A stretch of DNA of 50,357 nucleotides from Pseudomonadota bacterium (GCA_015222805.1 JADFVZ010000135.1:1-50357); one strand, 5' to 3'. Positions 7,252 to 17,247 are shown, numbered from the stretch's first letter. Numbers and translations are program-made. The notes: generated from the letters alone by a model not told the origin.

Positions 7252-8745
7252 ATGAAAAATATCACCTTCACTCCAGCCACGGAGCAATTAAAACTGCTAC
7301 ATTCCGGGGTAATATCAGCAGTCGACCTGCTTGAAATTTATATCTCTAGATATGAACTGCATAATGCCGCTCTAAATGCCATTGTGACTACGGATTTTAA
7401 GACTGCACGGGAGCAGGCCAGGCTGGCAGATAAGCAAATAAAGTCGTCGCTTGATAGCGGCGCTGAAGTTCTACCACTGCTGGGTTTGCCGATGACGATT
7501 AAAGATACTATCGAGGTAACCGGCATGGTCACTTCAGCAGGCTCTTTATCTTTAAAAGACTACCGTCCGCCGCGGGATGCCACGGTTGTAGAGCGCCTGC
7601 GCAAGGCGGGTGCGATTATATTCGCTAAGACCAACACGCCGTTCTTTGCGATGGATTTCCAGACTTACAACAAACTCTATGGCACCACCAATAATCCCTG
7701 GGATCTTAAACGCACACCCGGTGGTTCTTCCGGCGGAGCTGCGGCTGCATTGGCGGCAGGTTTAACGGCTTTGGAAATCGGTAGTGACCTGGGTGGTTCA
7801 ATTCGAAATCCGGCTAGTTACTGCGGTGTTTACGGACATAAATCCAGTTTTGAAATTGTCCCCGGCCGGGGACATATCCCGCCGCCGCCCGGCGTGCTGG
7901 GCTCACCTGACCTGGCCGTACTGGGACCGCTGGCTCGCAGTGCGGATGATCTTGAGCTGGCGTTGAATATTATTGCCGGGCCGGAAAGTCCTGCACATTC
8001 TCCCTGGCAGATTAGTTTGATCAAAGACAGGCCGGATACACTGGCTGATTACCGGATTGCCACGCTGACAAAACATCCGCTGACCGAGGTGGATGAATCC
8101 GTATTGGCGGTGATTAATAACTGTGTTGATGCCCTTGGAATAGCCGGTTGTAGCATCAGTAAAGAAACCGCTCCCGACATTGACCTTAAGCTGGCCTACC
8201 ACACTTATTTTGGCCTGATGGCGGCAATGATCGGAGCTGGCCTGCCGGCATCTGCCAGGCGTTCATTTAAACTCATGAAACCCATTGTCAGGCTGTTGCA
8301 AAAATTGGGACTGGTTAAGCCCGTTGGTTTTGGCGGCCTGGTTGTCAACAGTACCGGAACACATCAGCAATGGGCTCTCATGGATGGTTTGCGCTTGCAG
8401 ATGAAACAGGCTTTTACTGAGTTTTTCCGGGCTCATGATGTGCTGCTATGCCCGGTAACTGCAACGCCAGCCTTTGAACATATGCACAAAGGCTCGGTGT
8501 ACTCGCGTAGCCAGGTCGTTAATGGTAAAAAACAGGCGTATTCAGATCATCTGGTGTGGGCGGGTATGGCAACCCTGTGTGGCTTGCCTTCAACGGTAGC
8601 CCCCATCGGTAAAACAGCGGATGGCTTGCCGGTAGGTATTCAAATTATTGGTGATTTTGGTCGGGATCTGCTGACCATTGATTTTGCCCGGAAGCTGGCT
8701 GCTGTTGTGCCTGCATACCAGGCTCCCGAGGCCTATACAGAGTAG
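7252..8745 (+). CDS. Amidase-signature family hydrolase
   Basis: A 497-residue enzyme of the amidase-signature superfamily (amide or ester hydrolysis). The Ser-cisSer-Lys triad can be placed: Lys84 in MTIKDTIEV, Ser159 in TPGGSSGGAAAAL, and the nucleophile Ser183 in GSDLGGSIRNPASYCGVYG, with the 24-residue spacing known from FAAH. It has no signal peptide, so it is cytoplasmic. GatA is unlikely because no gatB or gatC is adjacent. It is followed after 7 bases by the rhamnosidase gene, so the two are probably co-transcribed and the amidase may act on an amide or acylated part of a rhamnoside. The substrate is not predictable. The start at 7252 has only a weak AGG site. Confidence 0.85.
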   Translation: MKNITFTPATEQLKLLHSGVISAVDLLEIYISRYELHNAALNAIVTTDFKTAREQARLADKQIKSSLDSGAEVLPLLGLPMTIKDTIEVTGMVTSAGSLSLKDYRPPRDATVVERLRKAGAIIFAKTNTPFFAMDFQTYNKLYGTTNNPWDLKRTPGGSSGGAAAALAAGLTALEIGSDLGGSIRNPASYCGVYGHKSSFEIVPGRGHIPPPPGVLGSPDLAVLGPLARSADDLELALNIIAGPESPAHSPWQISLIKDRPDTLADYRIATLTKHPLTEVDESVLAVINNCVDALGIAGCSISKETAPDIDLKLAYHTYFGLMAAMIGAGLPASARRSFKLMKPIVRLLQKLGLVKPVGFGGLVVNSTGTHQQWALMDGLRLQMKQAFTEFFRAHDVLLCPVTATPAFEHMHKGSVYSRSQVVNGKKQAYSDHLVWAGMATLCGLPSTVAPIGKTADGLPVGIQIIGDFGRDLLTIDFARKLAAVVPAYQAPEAYTE

Positions 8746-8752
8746 CGACGAC

Positions 8753-11302
8753 ATGTTTAAACAAGCCCGGTTTATATGGTCACCTGAACAAGCTCCGGAT
8801 ACCAGTGTTGGTTTCAGGGAGCTATTGCGAGATGGTCCGCTACGCAGGGAAACCGGCCAGAATCGCTGGTTCCTGTTTCGGCGCAGCTTTGAACTGGATG
8901 ATTTACCCGAATCAGCCGAACTTGAGATCACTGCTGACAGCCGTTATCAGTTGTTTATGAATGACAAGTTTGTCGGCCGGGGGCCATGCCGGGCGAATCC
9001 TTATTATATTCGCGAAGATAAACACGAGGTAAGCAATTGCCTTCGGAAAGGCAAAAATGTGGTTGCGGTACTGGTGCATGTGTACGGTGTCGATACTGCC
9101 TGGTATGAGACCGCGAAAAACTACTGGCAGCGTATTTTCGGTGATGGTGGGCTGTATCTGAATTCGAATATTAAGCTTGGCGACAAGCTGTTAAAAACGG
9201 ATGAAGACTGGCGCTGTATCCGCTCAACGGCCTGGTCTGATCAAACCCCGCGAGCCGGCTGGGGGCAGGCCTTCATTGAAGACTTTGATGCCAATCAAAT
9301 GCTGCCTGACTGGACCGCTATAGATTTTGATGACAGCAGTTGGGATCATGCCCGGGAAATGTACATCAAGGCGGGCAGTGATGACCTGGCTAAAGGCTGG
9401 GGGGATTTGATGCCGTTCCCGATGACCATGCCGCGGGGTATAGCCCAGCTGAAAGAGACCCCATTATTTCCGGATAAAGTGATTGCGACTTTTGGGTTAA
9501 TTTCAGACCCGGAAATAGCCATTGATCGCAGGGTTTATGACGAACAGGCAACTGCTGTTGCAGCTAACTATTTTCAAAACATTGAAGACCTGGTTGGCGG
9601 GGTTGATGGCAATACAGTTATTAAAACAGATGGTGATACCGATGTTGCTGTGGTGGTTCGCTTTGAAAAAAACCATTCCGGTCATCCCTTTGTGGAACTT
9701 GAATGCAAAGGCGGCGAAATTATTGAACTGGTCGTCAGTGAAACCATTCCCGGTGAGTTTGATAAGGGCATGCCGGAAACACCTCGGCTGGGCAGGGAAA
9801 CTTTTCTCGACTGTGCACAGTTGTTTCGCTATACCGCACGTCCCGGCCGCCAGCGTTTTGAAAAGTTTGAATGGACAGCTGTGCGCTATGCCCAACTGGT
9901 TGTACGCAATGCACCTGATGGCATCAAGGTTATCAAGATTGGTTCTACATACACCCGCTATCCACTGGAGCGTGAAGGTCGGTTTGAATGTTCGGATGAA
10001 TTTTTAAACCGACTCTGGGAAATGGGTGTTTATACCACCGAGCAGTGCACCCATGACGGCTGGGAAGATTGCCCCGGGCGTGAGAAACGCCAGTGGGTTG
10101 GTGACGGTCTGGTGCATTACCAGGTAGGTGCAACAGTGTTCGGCAACAGCAGTCGTGAAGTTGACCGCCTGTTTCTTTTGCAGGGCCTGGAAAACCAGCG
10201 TGAAGATGGCATGATCCAGATGTTTGCCCCCGGTGATCACAAGACCCACAGCATTACTATTCCGGATTTTGGCCTGCAGTGGATTTTAGCGATTGGTCAC
10301 TACCTGCAGCATACCGGCGATCTCGATACCGTGCGTGAGTTACTCCCCGGAGTACAACGTTTGCTCAAATGGTTCGAGCGCAATATTGGCCCCAATGACC
10401 TGCTGGTGGATTTGCCTTACTGGAATTTTATTGAATGGGCCAATGTGGATCGCTTTGGCGAAGCCACGATATTGAATGCCCTGTATGCCGGTGGTTTGAA
10501 AACCGCAGCAGATCTTGCTGAGAGTCTTGGCTATCAACCGCTGGCTGCAGAGTACCTGGGTTTGTCGAATAAGGTTACCAGTGCATTGAATGTACGCCAC
10601 TGGAACCCCCGGCGGGGAGCTTATATTGGAGCAGTTGACCCTGTCACGGGTGAACAATCCGAGCAAGTATCACAGCAGGCCAATGCGGCGATGATTTTAT
10701 GGGACCTGGCTCCTGTTGAGCGCTGGCCTGCGATGCTTGAGTTGATGGCTGATGATTCGAAGTTGAAGCTCTCAGGCGTGCCACCAATTATTCCACAGCT
10801 TGGCAGCATCGACCTTAGCCGGGATGTGATCGCTGCCAATACCTATTTCGCGCACTTTGTATATAGTGCACTGGCCAAGGCCGGACATCTTGATTTTGTA
10901 TTGAAAACTATCCGTTCAAGTTATGGTCCGATGCTGGCCACCGGAACCACTACCCTGTGGGAGAGTTTTCACCCTGGTGCATCTTTGTGTCATGCATTTT
11001 CTGCAACACCGGTCTATCAGCTTTCCAGCTGGTGTCTGGGAATAACGCCGACAGCAACAGGTTTTACCCGCTTTCGTTTTTGTCCGCAGTTTGCTGATCT
11101 TGAATATGCCAATGGGGTGTATCCAACACCATATGGAGGAATCAAGGTTGACTGGCAGCGTGAGGGCGGCAGGGTGTCGTGCACGCTGGAAGTTCCTGTT
11201 GGCTGTGACGGTGACCTTGTGGCACCGGAAGGTTATACCACTGGTTTTTCTGAAACGCTGGTTGGTGGTGGCATCTATGAGTTTATCCTGGAAAAGGTTT
11301 AA
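8753..11302 (+). CDS. GH78-type alpha-L-rhamnosidase
   Basis: An 849-residue glycoside hydrolase expected to release terminal L-rhamnose. The N-terminal part (FKQARFIWSPEQ, then a jelly-roll-like segment RYQLFMNDKFVGRGPCR and KGKNVVAVLVHVYG) and the middle (FRYTARPGRQRFEKFEWTAVRYAQL) are typical of bacterial GH78. The (alpha/alpha)6 barrel begins near residue 415, with GRFECSDEFLNRLWE followed by the hallmark DCPGREKRQWVGD near residue 438. It has no signal peptide, so it would act on imported oligosaccharides in the cytoplasm. The ATG at 8753 is chosen because the open frame otherwise runs back into the amidase gene. The context with rhaI, rhaEW and the kinase supports rhamnose as product. 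Confidence 0.85.
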   Translation: MFKQARFIWSPEQAPDTSVGFRELLRDGPLRRETGQNRWFLFRRSFELDDLPESAELEITADSRYQLFMNDKFVGRGPCRANPYYIREDKHEVSNCLRKGKNVVAVLVHVYGVDTAWYETAKNYWQRIFGDGGLYLNSNIKLGDKLLKTDEDWRCIRSTAWSDQTPRAGWGQAFIEDFDANQMLPDWTAIDFDDSSWDHAREMYIKAGSDDLAKGWGDLMPFPMTMPRGIAQLKETPLFPDKVIATFGLISDPEIAIDRRVYDEQATAVAANYFQNIEDLVGGVDGNTVIKTDGDTDVAVVVRFEKNHSGHPFVELECKGGEIIELVVSETIPGEFDKGMPETPRLGRETFLDCAQLFRYTARPGRQRFEKFEWTAVRYAQLVVRNAPDGIKVIKIGSTYTRYPLEREGRFECSDEFLNRLWEMGVYTTEQCTHDGWEDCPGREKRQWVGDGLVHYQVGATVFGNSSREVDRLFLLQGLENQREDGMIQMFAPGDHKTHSITIPDFGLQWILAIGHYLQHTGDLDTVRELLPGVQRLLKWFERNIGPNDLLVDLPYWNFIEWANVDRFGEATILNALYAGGLKTAADLAESLGYQPLAAEYLGLSNKVTSALNVRHWNPRRGAYIGAVDPVTGEQSEQVSQQANAAMILWDLAPVERWPAMLELMADDSKLKLSGVPPIIPQLGSIDLSRDVIAANTYFAHFVYSALAKAGHLDFVLKTIRSSYGPMLATGTTTLWESFHPGASLCHAFSATPVYQLSSWCLGITPTATGFTRFRFCPQFADLEYANGVYPTPYGGIKVDWQREGGRVSCTLEVPVGCDGDLVAPEGYTTGFSETLVGGGIYEFILEKV

Positions 11303-11325
11303 AGACCCGTTCCAGCCCATAAAAG

Positions 11326-11355
11326 CCTAAAAAAAAGGGCCACGTCCTGTGGCCC
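11326..11355 (-). terminator. Intrinsic terminator of the rhaEW-rhaI-TonB receptor operon
   Basis: Read on the minus strand, the hairpin GGGCCAC-AGGAC-GTGGCCC is followed by eight T. It lies about 70 bases beyond the receptor stop. A second GC-rich inverted repeat (ggccggcgcc/ggcgccagccgg, 11374-11409) lies between the stop and this terminator. Confidence 0.8.
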
Positions 11356-11424
11356 CGAATACGGAGATAAGGTGGCCGGCGCCTTTAGGGAGGAAATGGC
11401 GCCAGCCGGTCGGAACGCGTTTTA

Positions 11425-13659
11425 TCAGAAGAAGCTGTACCTCACAGTTAAACCAACTTGCATCCTGTCAGGAGATGTAACCAGCGGGGAGAACGCTGGA
11501 AAGCCCTGGCGGGCTCCAAAGATAAACAGATCTGGCAGTCGGGACGGGTTACCTGTGAACACACCGACGCTTGCGTCGTTCGGTTCAAACAGGTTTTCAG
11601 CCCAGAGGGTGACATCCCAGTTTTCATTACGCCAGCCGGCCCTTACGTTAAAGCGGCTGGTTGATGGAACCAGGGCATTGCCTGTCTGCACGATGGTCTG
11701 CTCATCCGTAAAACTTGCATAAAAACGGGTGAAGAATTCCCAGCCGCTGCTCAGTGGTTGAGTAAAGCCCAGGGAAATATTACCCGTCCAGTCAGGAGTG
11801 TACTGCAGGGGCTGCCCGTCAAGTGCCGGATTCATGCCGATGGCTCCGAGGATGGCAAAGAGGTATTCTTCATATACTGCATCGTTATAAGAAACACCCA
11901 TACGCAGGTCCACGTAATCGGATAACTGGGTCATCAACTCAAATTCGACACCTTTGGATGATGATTCACCGGCATTGGTGTTTAATATTGCACCACCGCC
12001 TCCGATAGCCCGCACGATTTGATCCGTCCAGTCGATGTAGTAGGCTGCTGCCGTGGTCTGTACGCGGCCATCTGCCCAACTGGATTTCACCCCGATTTCA
12101 TAGTTGTTGCTGGATTCCGGGTCATAGGTGCGTTCGTCCGGTAGTACTCCACCAGTGATGGTCACGACATTAAATCCACCGGCCTTTTCTGCATAAGCCC
12201 AGCTGGCGTAGGCCATGTGATCATCGGCAAACTGCCAGTTAAGCGAAACGCGCGGCTGGAAAGAGTTCCAGTCATCTTTGTTGACATAAGTGCCGCTGGC
12301 TCCTGACCTCAAGTCCGTATCAGTGACATTGACGGATTTTTCTTCATTTCCATACCGGGCTGAAATGTTCAGCGCGAGGGTATCGGTGAAGTTCCAGTCG
12401 ACTGAGCCGAAGACTGCCAGCGAGTCAGTTCCCTCGGAAATGTCCGAGTTTATGCCGCCAAAGATGGGTAACAGCCAACCGGTATAGGCAGAGTTAACCA
12501 AAGTGTCGTTATCCAGACTGTAGTAGTAGGCACCGACCATCCACTGTAAGTTTCCATCAGTAGTGGATGTGAGGCGGAATTCCTGGCTGATTTCGTTAAC
12601 ATCATTGTCACTGGTGGTGTAGTGGTAATCGTTGGCACTGTAGTCATCATCAGTGGCACGGTCATGGGTAAAGTCGTTGTAACCGGTGATGGAGGTAAAT
12701 ACCATCGAATCGAGGTCCCAGTCCAGGTTAACTGAGCCAAATATTTGTTCCCGCTCAACACCGCCCGGGGTTACAGCAAAGCCGTCTGTATGTGCAGGAA
12801 CCTTACCGGTAAACATCTGGTAGTCGGGTGGCAGGCCGGCGAATGAAGTAAAGAAATCATTGTTTTCTTCAAAGCGTAATGGACTGTCGCCATTACTGAC
12901 TTCGGAATAAATCAGATTGAATTTAACATCAACAGACTCGCCTTCCCAGTACAGGGAACCTAAAGCACTTTTAGTATCCCGGTCATCCAGGGGTTTACCG
13001 TTGAGTTCGTTCTTGTAGAAGCCGTCTGTGGTGTCAGACATCGCGGCTATGCGGTAGGAAAACCCGCCATCACCTATAGGTCCACCCAGTGTAGCTCGCA
13101 GTGCCTGTGTGTCATTGTTGCCGTAGGTGGCTTCTACCTCACCTTCAAAATTACCTGAAGGCTTGCGGGTTACATAGTTAATTGCGCCGCCAAAAGTGTT
13201 GCGCCCATAGAGTGCGCTCTGCGGTCCCTTGGCAACTTCGATACGCTCAATAAAGTTACCCAGCAGGTTACTCATGGTCTGGCGTGCACCCATGTAGACA
13301 CCATCTACGAAGAAGCCCACATTAGCTTCACCGATGGTGGTTGACAGGCCCCTGATTACCGGGGTCATAGCATCGCCGGAAAATAATGGGGCAACATTAA
13401 AGCCGGGGGTCAGTGCGGCGACATCGGCAACATTTTGAATGCCGGCATTTTCAATGTCAGCACTGGTAAATGCGGTTACCGCGATGGGAACTTCCATAAT
13501 GCTTTCTTCGCGTTTCCGAGTGGTTACCAGGACTTCTTCCATCACCGGCGCATCTGCAGCTTCTGCTGTCTGGTTCTCATCCTGTGAAAACGCCGTGCCA
13601 GATATACAGGTACCGAATAACATTGCTGTCATCGTTATATATAGTTTCTTATGTTTCAT
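11425..13659 (-). CDS. TonB-dependent outer-membrane receptor
   Basis: A 744-residue outer-membrane transporter. It has a signal peptide ending GTAFSQ and a TonB box, MEEVLVTTRKREE, near residues 40-52. The plug domain shows VADVAALTPGFNV, VIRGLSTT, GFFVDGVYMG and KGPQSALYGRNTFGGAINY. A 22-strand barrel follows, ending in the terminal aromatic RYSFF. A GGAGGTG site precedes the ATG. The gene is downstream of rhaI in the same orientation, so the imported compound is probably a rhamnose-containing oligosaccharide. The receptor resembles the proteobacterial family without a SusD partner, and none is present. No inner-membrane sugar transporter is encoded nearby. Confidence 0.92.
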   Translation of the reverse strand: MKHKKLYITMTAMLFGTCISGTAFSQDENQTAEAADAPVMEEVLVTTRKREESIMEVPIAVTAFTSADIENAGIQNVADVAALTPGFNVAPLFSGDAMTPVIRGLSTTIGEANVGFFVDGVYMGARQTMSNLLGNFIERIEVAKGPQSALYGRNTFGGAINYVTRKPSGNFEGEVEATYGNNDTQALRATLGGPIGDGGFSYRIAAMSDTTDGFYKNELNGKPLDDRDTKSALGSLYWEGESVDVKFNLIYSEVSNGDSPLRFEENNDFFTSFAGLPPDYQMFTGKVPAHTDGFAVTPGGVEREQIFGSVNLDWDLDSMVFTSITGYNDFTHDRATDDDYSANDYHYTTSDNDVNEISQEFRLTSTTDGNLQWMVGAYYYSLDNDTLVNSAYTGWLLPIFGGINSDISEGTDSLAVFGSVDWNFTDTLALNISARYGNEEKSVNVTDTDLRSGASGTYVNKDDWNSFQPRVSLNWQFADDHMAYASWAYAEKAGGFNVVTITGGVLPDERTYDPESSNNYEIGVKSSWADGRVQTTAAAYYIDWTDQIVRAIGGGGAILNTNAGESSSKGVEFELMTQLSDYVDLRMGVSYNDAVYEEYLFAILGAIGMNPALDGQPLQYTPDWTGNISLGFTQPLSSGWEFFTRFYASFTDEQTIVQTGNALVPSTSRFNVRAGWRNENWDVTLWAENLFEPNDASVGVFTGNPSRLPDLFIFGARQGFPAFSPLVTSPDRMQVGLTVRYSFF

Positions 13660-13752
13660 ACTCTACACCTCCGTAGTTTCCCGCTTCGTTTTTCATGACT
13701 TCCTTGCGGGTCTGGTTGTCAAAAATGGCGCCTTCCCTGGCACCTTAATTAA

Positions 13753-15051
13753 TTACACTATTCCGGCTGAACTACCGGATTGCATTTCTCGTCGTCGGCC
13801 GCAATCGGCCCGATAACGGCTTTTTCTATAAACTTCCAGTGGCTCAATTGCGCCACTGGCTTTCATTCTTACCATTGCGCTAATGGCCCTGACGTCCTCA
13901 TCAAATGCTGTTTTCAGGGTTTGATTGGCCATCATTACATCATTATGTTGCTGGTAATGATCGAGCTTGCTACGATCAATCAGCAGGGACTTGCAATAGG
14001 CGTTCTGCAGGTTCATTGCACTGCTGAGCAGGCTTTCAATTGGATCGGTGACATTATGTGACTGATCCATCATATAGGCGGGGTTAAAGCTGGCACCCTT
14101 GCGTTCTGCGGCATCAACCAGTTCATTGAATACCAGGAACAGCTGGTAGGGTGCAATGGAGCCACTGTCGAGGTCATCGTCACCGTATTTGCTGTCATTG
14201 AAATGGAAGCCACCGAGTTTGTTCATCTGTGCCAGTCGGGCAACGATCTGTTCAATATTTACGCTGGGTGCGTGATGACCAAGGTCGACGAGACATTTAG
14301 CTTTTTCACCCAGATGCTGGGCGGCTATGTAGTTGCTGCCCCAGTCACTGATTACCGTGGAATAGAATGACGGTTCAAACAGTTTATGCTCAATAAATAG
14401 TTGCCAGTCATCCGGCAGGGCGGCGTAAATGCTTTCCATACTCACCAGGTAACGTTCAAAAGCGCGGGTAAAGTTTTGCTGGCCGGGGAAGTTGGAACCA
14501 TCCGGAATCCAGACTGTTAATGCTTTTGAATCCAGGACCTGCCCCTGGGTAATGCAATCCAGGTTATGTGCAATGGCTTGTTTGCGCACGGCTTTATCTG
14601 TGTGCGATAAACTGCCGTATTTATAAGAATTTGCTTGTCCGGGTTGGTCCTGAAAGGTATTGGAGTTAACTGCATCGAATGTCAGCCCCAGGGACTCACC
14701 TTTTTCATAAACAGCTTTGGCATCGCCGCTATCATCCCAGGGAAAGTGGGTGGATACACTCGGTGTTGACCGGCTCAGTTGCTGGATGACGGCACAGTCC
14801 TCCAGTTTTTCAAAAATATTTGCAGGTTCGCCTGCACCGGGGAAACGGCCAAAGCGTGTACCGCCGGTACCTACACCCCAGGAAGGTATGGCAACTGCGA
14901 ATGCTGCTACTTTTTCAGTGATCTCATCGATATTGATTTGTCGGCGATTCAGGCGCTCACCGAGTGACTGGTAATCACTTTCAAGCCAGCTGCTGGCATC
15001 AGCATTGTTATCTGCTATCAGTTGCGGGTTAATGAGGCTGGATATAGTCAT
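13753..15051 (-). CDS. rhaI: L-rhamnose isomerase, RhaI type
   Basis: A 432-residue metal-dependent sugar isomerase converting L-rhamnose to L-rhamnulose. It belongs to the RhaI (Pseudomonas stutzeri-type) family and not to E. coli RhaA. Diagnostic stretches are AIPSWGVGTGGTRFGRFPG, THFPWD, SNTFQDQ, YKYGSLSHTD, FIEHKLFEPSFYST, LVDLGHHAP and GGFHFNDSKYGDDDLD, the last four holding the expected Glu, Asp and His metal ligands. The ATG at 15051 is preferred over one 15 codons upstream, because that one would overlap rhaEW and the family starts here. The gap to rhaEW is 13 bases, indicating one operon. Confidence 0.92.
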   Translation of the reverse strand: MTISSLINPQLIADNNADASSWLESDYQSLGERLNRRQINIDEITEKVAAFAVAIPSWGVGTGGTRFGRFPGAGEPANIFEKLEDCAVIQQLSRSTPSVSTHFPWDDSGDAKAVYEKGESLGLTFDAVNSNTFQDQPGQANSYKYGSLSHTDKAVRKQAIAHNLDCITQGQVLDSKALTVWIPDGSNFPGQQNFTRAFERYLVSMESIYAALPDDWQLFIEHKLFEPSFYSTVISDWGSNYIAAQHLGEKAKCLVDLGHHAPSVNIEQIVARLAQMNKLGGFHFNDSKYGDDDLDSGSIAPYQLFLVFNELVDAAERKGASFNPAYMMDQSHNVTDPIESLLSSAMNLQNAYCKSLLIDRSKLDHYQQHNDVMMANQTLKTAFDEDVRAISAMVRMKASGAIEPLEVYRKSRYRADCGRRREMQSGSSAGIV

Positions 15052-15064
15052 GCTGATAATGCCC

Positions 15065-17146
15065 CTAGCGGGTGAAGGCTCCGGCATTTCCGGCATCTAC
15101 ATTTAATATATTGCCGGTAGATTTGGCGGAGACATCGCTGGCAAAAAACAGCACAGCTTTGGCAACATCGACGGGTAGCACGCTTTGTTTCAGCAGGCTG
15201 CGCTGGCGGTAATGTTCCTCAAGGTCTGCCGATTCCATCTGGTAGGCATCTGCACGTTCTTTACGCCATTCACTGTTCCAGATTTTAGAACCCTGCAACA
15301 CTGCATCCGGGTTGACGCTGTTGACCCGGATGCCGGATTCTGCTCCTTCCAGCGCCATGCAGCGGGCGAGGTGCAGTTCGGCTGCTTTGGCGGTGCAATA
15401 GGCGGCTGCATTTTTTGAAGCGGCCAGGGCATTTTTACTGGCAATAAATACTATTGATCCACCGATGTCCTGTTGTTCGAGGATCTTGAAAGCCTCGCGT
15501 CCAACGAGAAAATATCCGGTTGAAAGTACGTCCTGGTTTTTTTGCCACATTGCCAGGGAGGTCCCTGTTAATGGTGCGGACGAGGCAATGCCGGCACTGG
15601 CAATTACAATATCAATCCCGGAAAATTGTTTGCAGGTTGCCCTGAATGAAGCGATGACATCTGTTTCCTGTGTCATGTCAGCAACTGTGGCGCTGACACG
15701 GTCGTGTCCCCAGTCTTGCTGCAAGCTGGACAGTGTTTGTTCCAGTGCGGTCTGGTCCAGGTCGACCAGCATTACACAGGCACCCTCGGCAAGCAGCAGT
15801 TCGGCTGACGCCCGGCCAATTGCACCGGCGGCACCGGTTACATAGGCAACCCGCCCCTGTAGCGGCATGGGAGCCGGCATGCGCTGTAATTTTGCTTCTT
15901 CGAGTAGCCAGTATTCAACATTAAAGGCTTCCTGTTCAGCCAGGCCTTCATATTCACTGATGGCTTCGGCACCGCGCATAACATTAATTGCATTGTTATA
16001 AAATTCAGCAGCAATTCGAGCGGTTGTGCGGTCGGCGGCGAAACTAAACATGCCGACGCCTGGTATAAGGAAAATTACCGGGTTGGGGTCACGCATGGCC
16101 GGGCTGTCCGGGTGGCGGCAGCGTTGGTAGTAGCCGGCGTAACCGTGACGGTAGGCTTCAAATTCTGCCCCCAGTCCTGCTATCACAGCATCAAGATTAT
16201 CCTCTGCTGGTTTATAGGGAATTACCAACGGACAGATTTTAGTGCGTAAAAAGTGGTCGGGGCATGAAGTACCAAGGGCCGCAAGGCGGCGCAGGTCATT
16301 TGAACAAACAAACTCCAGGACAGAGTCGGAATCATCAAAGTGGCCAACTTTGTGTGAATCCTTGCTGATCGCCCCACGCACAAGCGGCATCAATTTTTCT
16401 GCTATTAGCGCACGTTTTCCTGCACTCACGGTATCGACAGCTTTTCCTGCAAAGTTTTCGCCTGTTGTCTTCTGGCTCAACCAGGCGGTTGCGCGATTTA
16501 TCAGTTCCACGGTATTGCTATAACAGGCCTCTGAGCTGTCGGCCCAACTGATCAGGCCGTGGCCGCCCATGATGATGCCTTTCAGGCCAGGTTGCTGGCG
16601 GTCGATAGCTTCGAGCATTAAACCCAGTTCAAAACCCGGGCGTTGCCAGGGAACCCAGCCAATCTCTCCAGCGAAGATTTCCCGGGTTATTGCTTCGCTG
16701 TCACTGCAGGCCGCAATCGCAATCAGGTCATCCGGGTGGGTATGGTCAATGTGCTGATGGGGCAGGAAGGCATGCAAGAAGGTGTCAATGCTGGCTGCGC
16801 GCGAGTTATTATTAAAAGTACATAACGGTAGCAGCCCGACCATTTCGTCTTCGTGTTCCAGCCCCCGGTAACGGTCTTTAAGCTGTAGCAGTTTGTCCTG
16901 GTAGAGGCTGGCAAAGCCGTTAAGTTCTATTGTGCCGAGATCCCCGCCGGAACCCTTTACCCACAGTACTTCAATCAGCTCACCGGTGAGGGGGTCTTCC
17001 TTCAGGATTTTTGCCGAGGTATTTCCACCACCAAAATTGGTGATCCTCAGGTCAGACCCAAGCAGGTTTGATCTATACTTCAGGGCATCGGATTCTGAGA
17101 GGTTTTTGGCCAGATCAGCATCCCATTGGTTATTTATTATTGACAT
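15065..17146 (-). CDS. rhaEW: Bifunctional rhamnulose-1-phosphate aldolase / lactaldehyde dehydrogenase
   Basis: A 693-residue two-domain enzyme. The N-terminal class II aldolase domain (about residues 1-420) has NFGGGNTSAK, the substrate loop WVKGSGGDLG, the zinc ligands in DHTHPDDLIAIA, and the third ligand in MGGHGLISW. The C-terminal short-chain dehydrogenase domain (from about 435) has the nucleotide-binding VTGAAGAIGRASAELLL, the catalytic Ser in IVFIASKNA, and Tyr/Lys in YCTAK. This is the RhaEW/YuxG arrangement: it cleaves rhamnulose 1-phosphate to dihydroxyacetone phosphate and L-lactaldehyde, then oxidises the aldehyde. The ATG at 17146 is chosen; a TTG 12 codons upstream would extend into the shared regulatory region. 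First gene of the minus-strand operon with rhaI and the receptor. Confidence 0.92.
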   Translation of the reverse strand: MSIINNQWDADLAKNLSESDALKYRSNLLGSDLRITNFGGGNTSAKILKEDPLTGELIEVLWVKGSGGDLGTIELNGFASLYQDKLLQLKDRYRGLEHEDEMVGLLPLCTFNNNSRAASIDTFLHAFLPHQHIDHTHPDDLIAIAACSDSEAITREIFAGEIGWVPWQRPGFELGLMLEAIDRQQPGLKGIIMGGHGLISWADSSEACYSNTVELINRATAWLSQKTTGENFAGKAVDTVSAGKRALIAEKLMPLVRGAISKDSHKVGHFDDSDSVLEFVCSNDLRRLAALGTSCPDHFLRTKICPLVIPYKPAEDNLDAVIAGLGAEFEAYRHGYAGYYQRCRHPDSPAMRDPNPVIFLIPGVGMFSFAADRTTARIAAEFYNNAINVMRGAEAISEYEGLAEQEAFNVEYWLLEEAKLQRMPAPMPLQGRVAYVTGAAGAIGRASAELLLAEGACVMLVDLDQTALEQTLSSLQQDWGHDRVSATVADMTQETDVIASFRATCKQFSGIDIVIASAGIASSAPLTGTSLAMWQKNQDVLSTGYFLVGREAFKILEQQDIGGSIVFIASKNALAASKNAAAYCTAKAAELHLARCMALEGAESGIRVNSVNPDAVLQGSKIWNSEWRKERADAYQMESADLEEHYRQRSLLKQSVLPVDVAKAVLFFASDVSAKSTGNILNVDAGNAGAFTR

Positions 17147-17247
17147 GTTTGCAAGAATAACTGCAATTAGTTGCAATATCAATCAAAAACGATCAATAAT
17201 AGTCATATAAGAACAACAGTCAGGTTTTTGAAAAGGAAATCAAGTCG
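17147..17247. promoter_or_regulatory. Divergent control region, rhaEW / DeoR regulator
   Basis: This is the only space between two divergent transcription units. It contains three (T/C)TGCAA half-sites at 17149, 17161 and 17171 (spacings of 12 and 10 bases, about one helical turn) and a direct repeat ATCAAT at 17179 and 17192. DeoR-family proteins often bind such short repeated half-sites, so this is the likely operator cluster. No unambiguous sigma70 promoter could be picked. Confidence 0.45.

Noticed and set aside
7143-7334. Short plus-strand frame across the terminator before the amidase gene
   Set aside because: It starts inside a terminator hairpin and runs into the amidase gene in another frame.
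7252-8745. GatA subunit of the tRNA amidotransferase
   Set aside because: Neighbouring gatB and gatC are missing and the gene is paired with a rhamnosidase, so a stand-alone amidase is more likely.
13660-13752. Internal promoter with TTGACA before the TonB receptor gene
   Set aside because: A TTGACA is present on the minus strand, but no acceptable -10 box follows at 16-18 bases.
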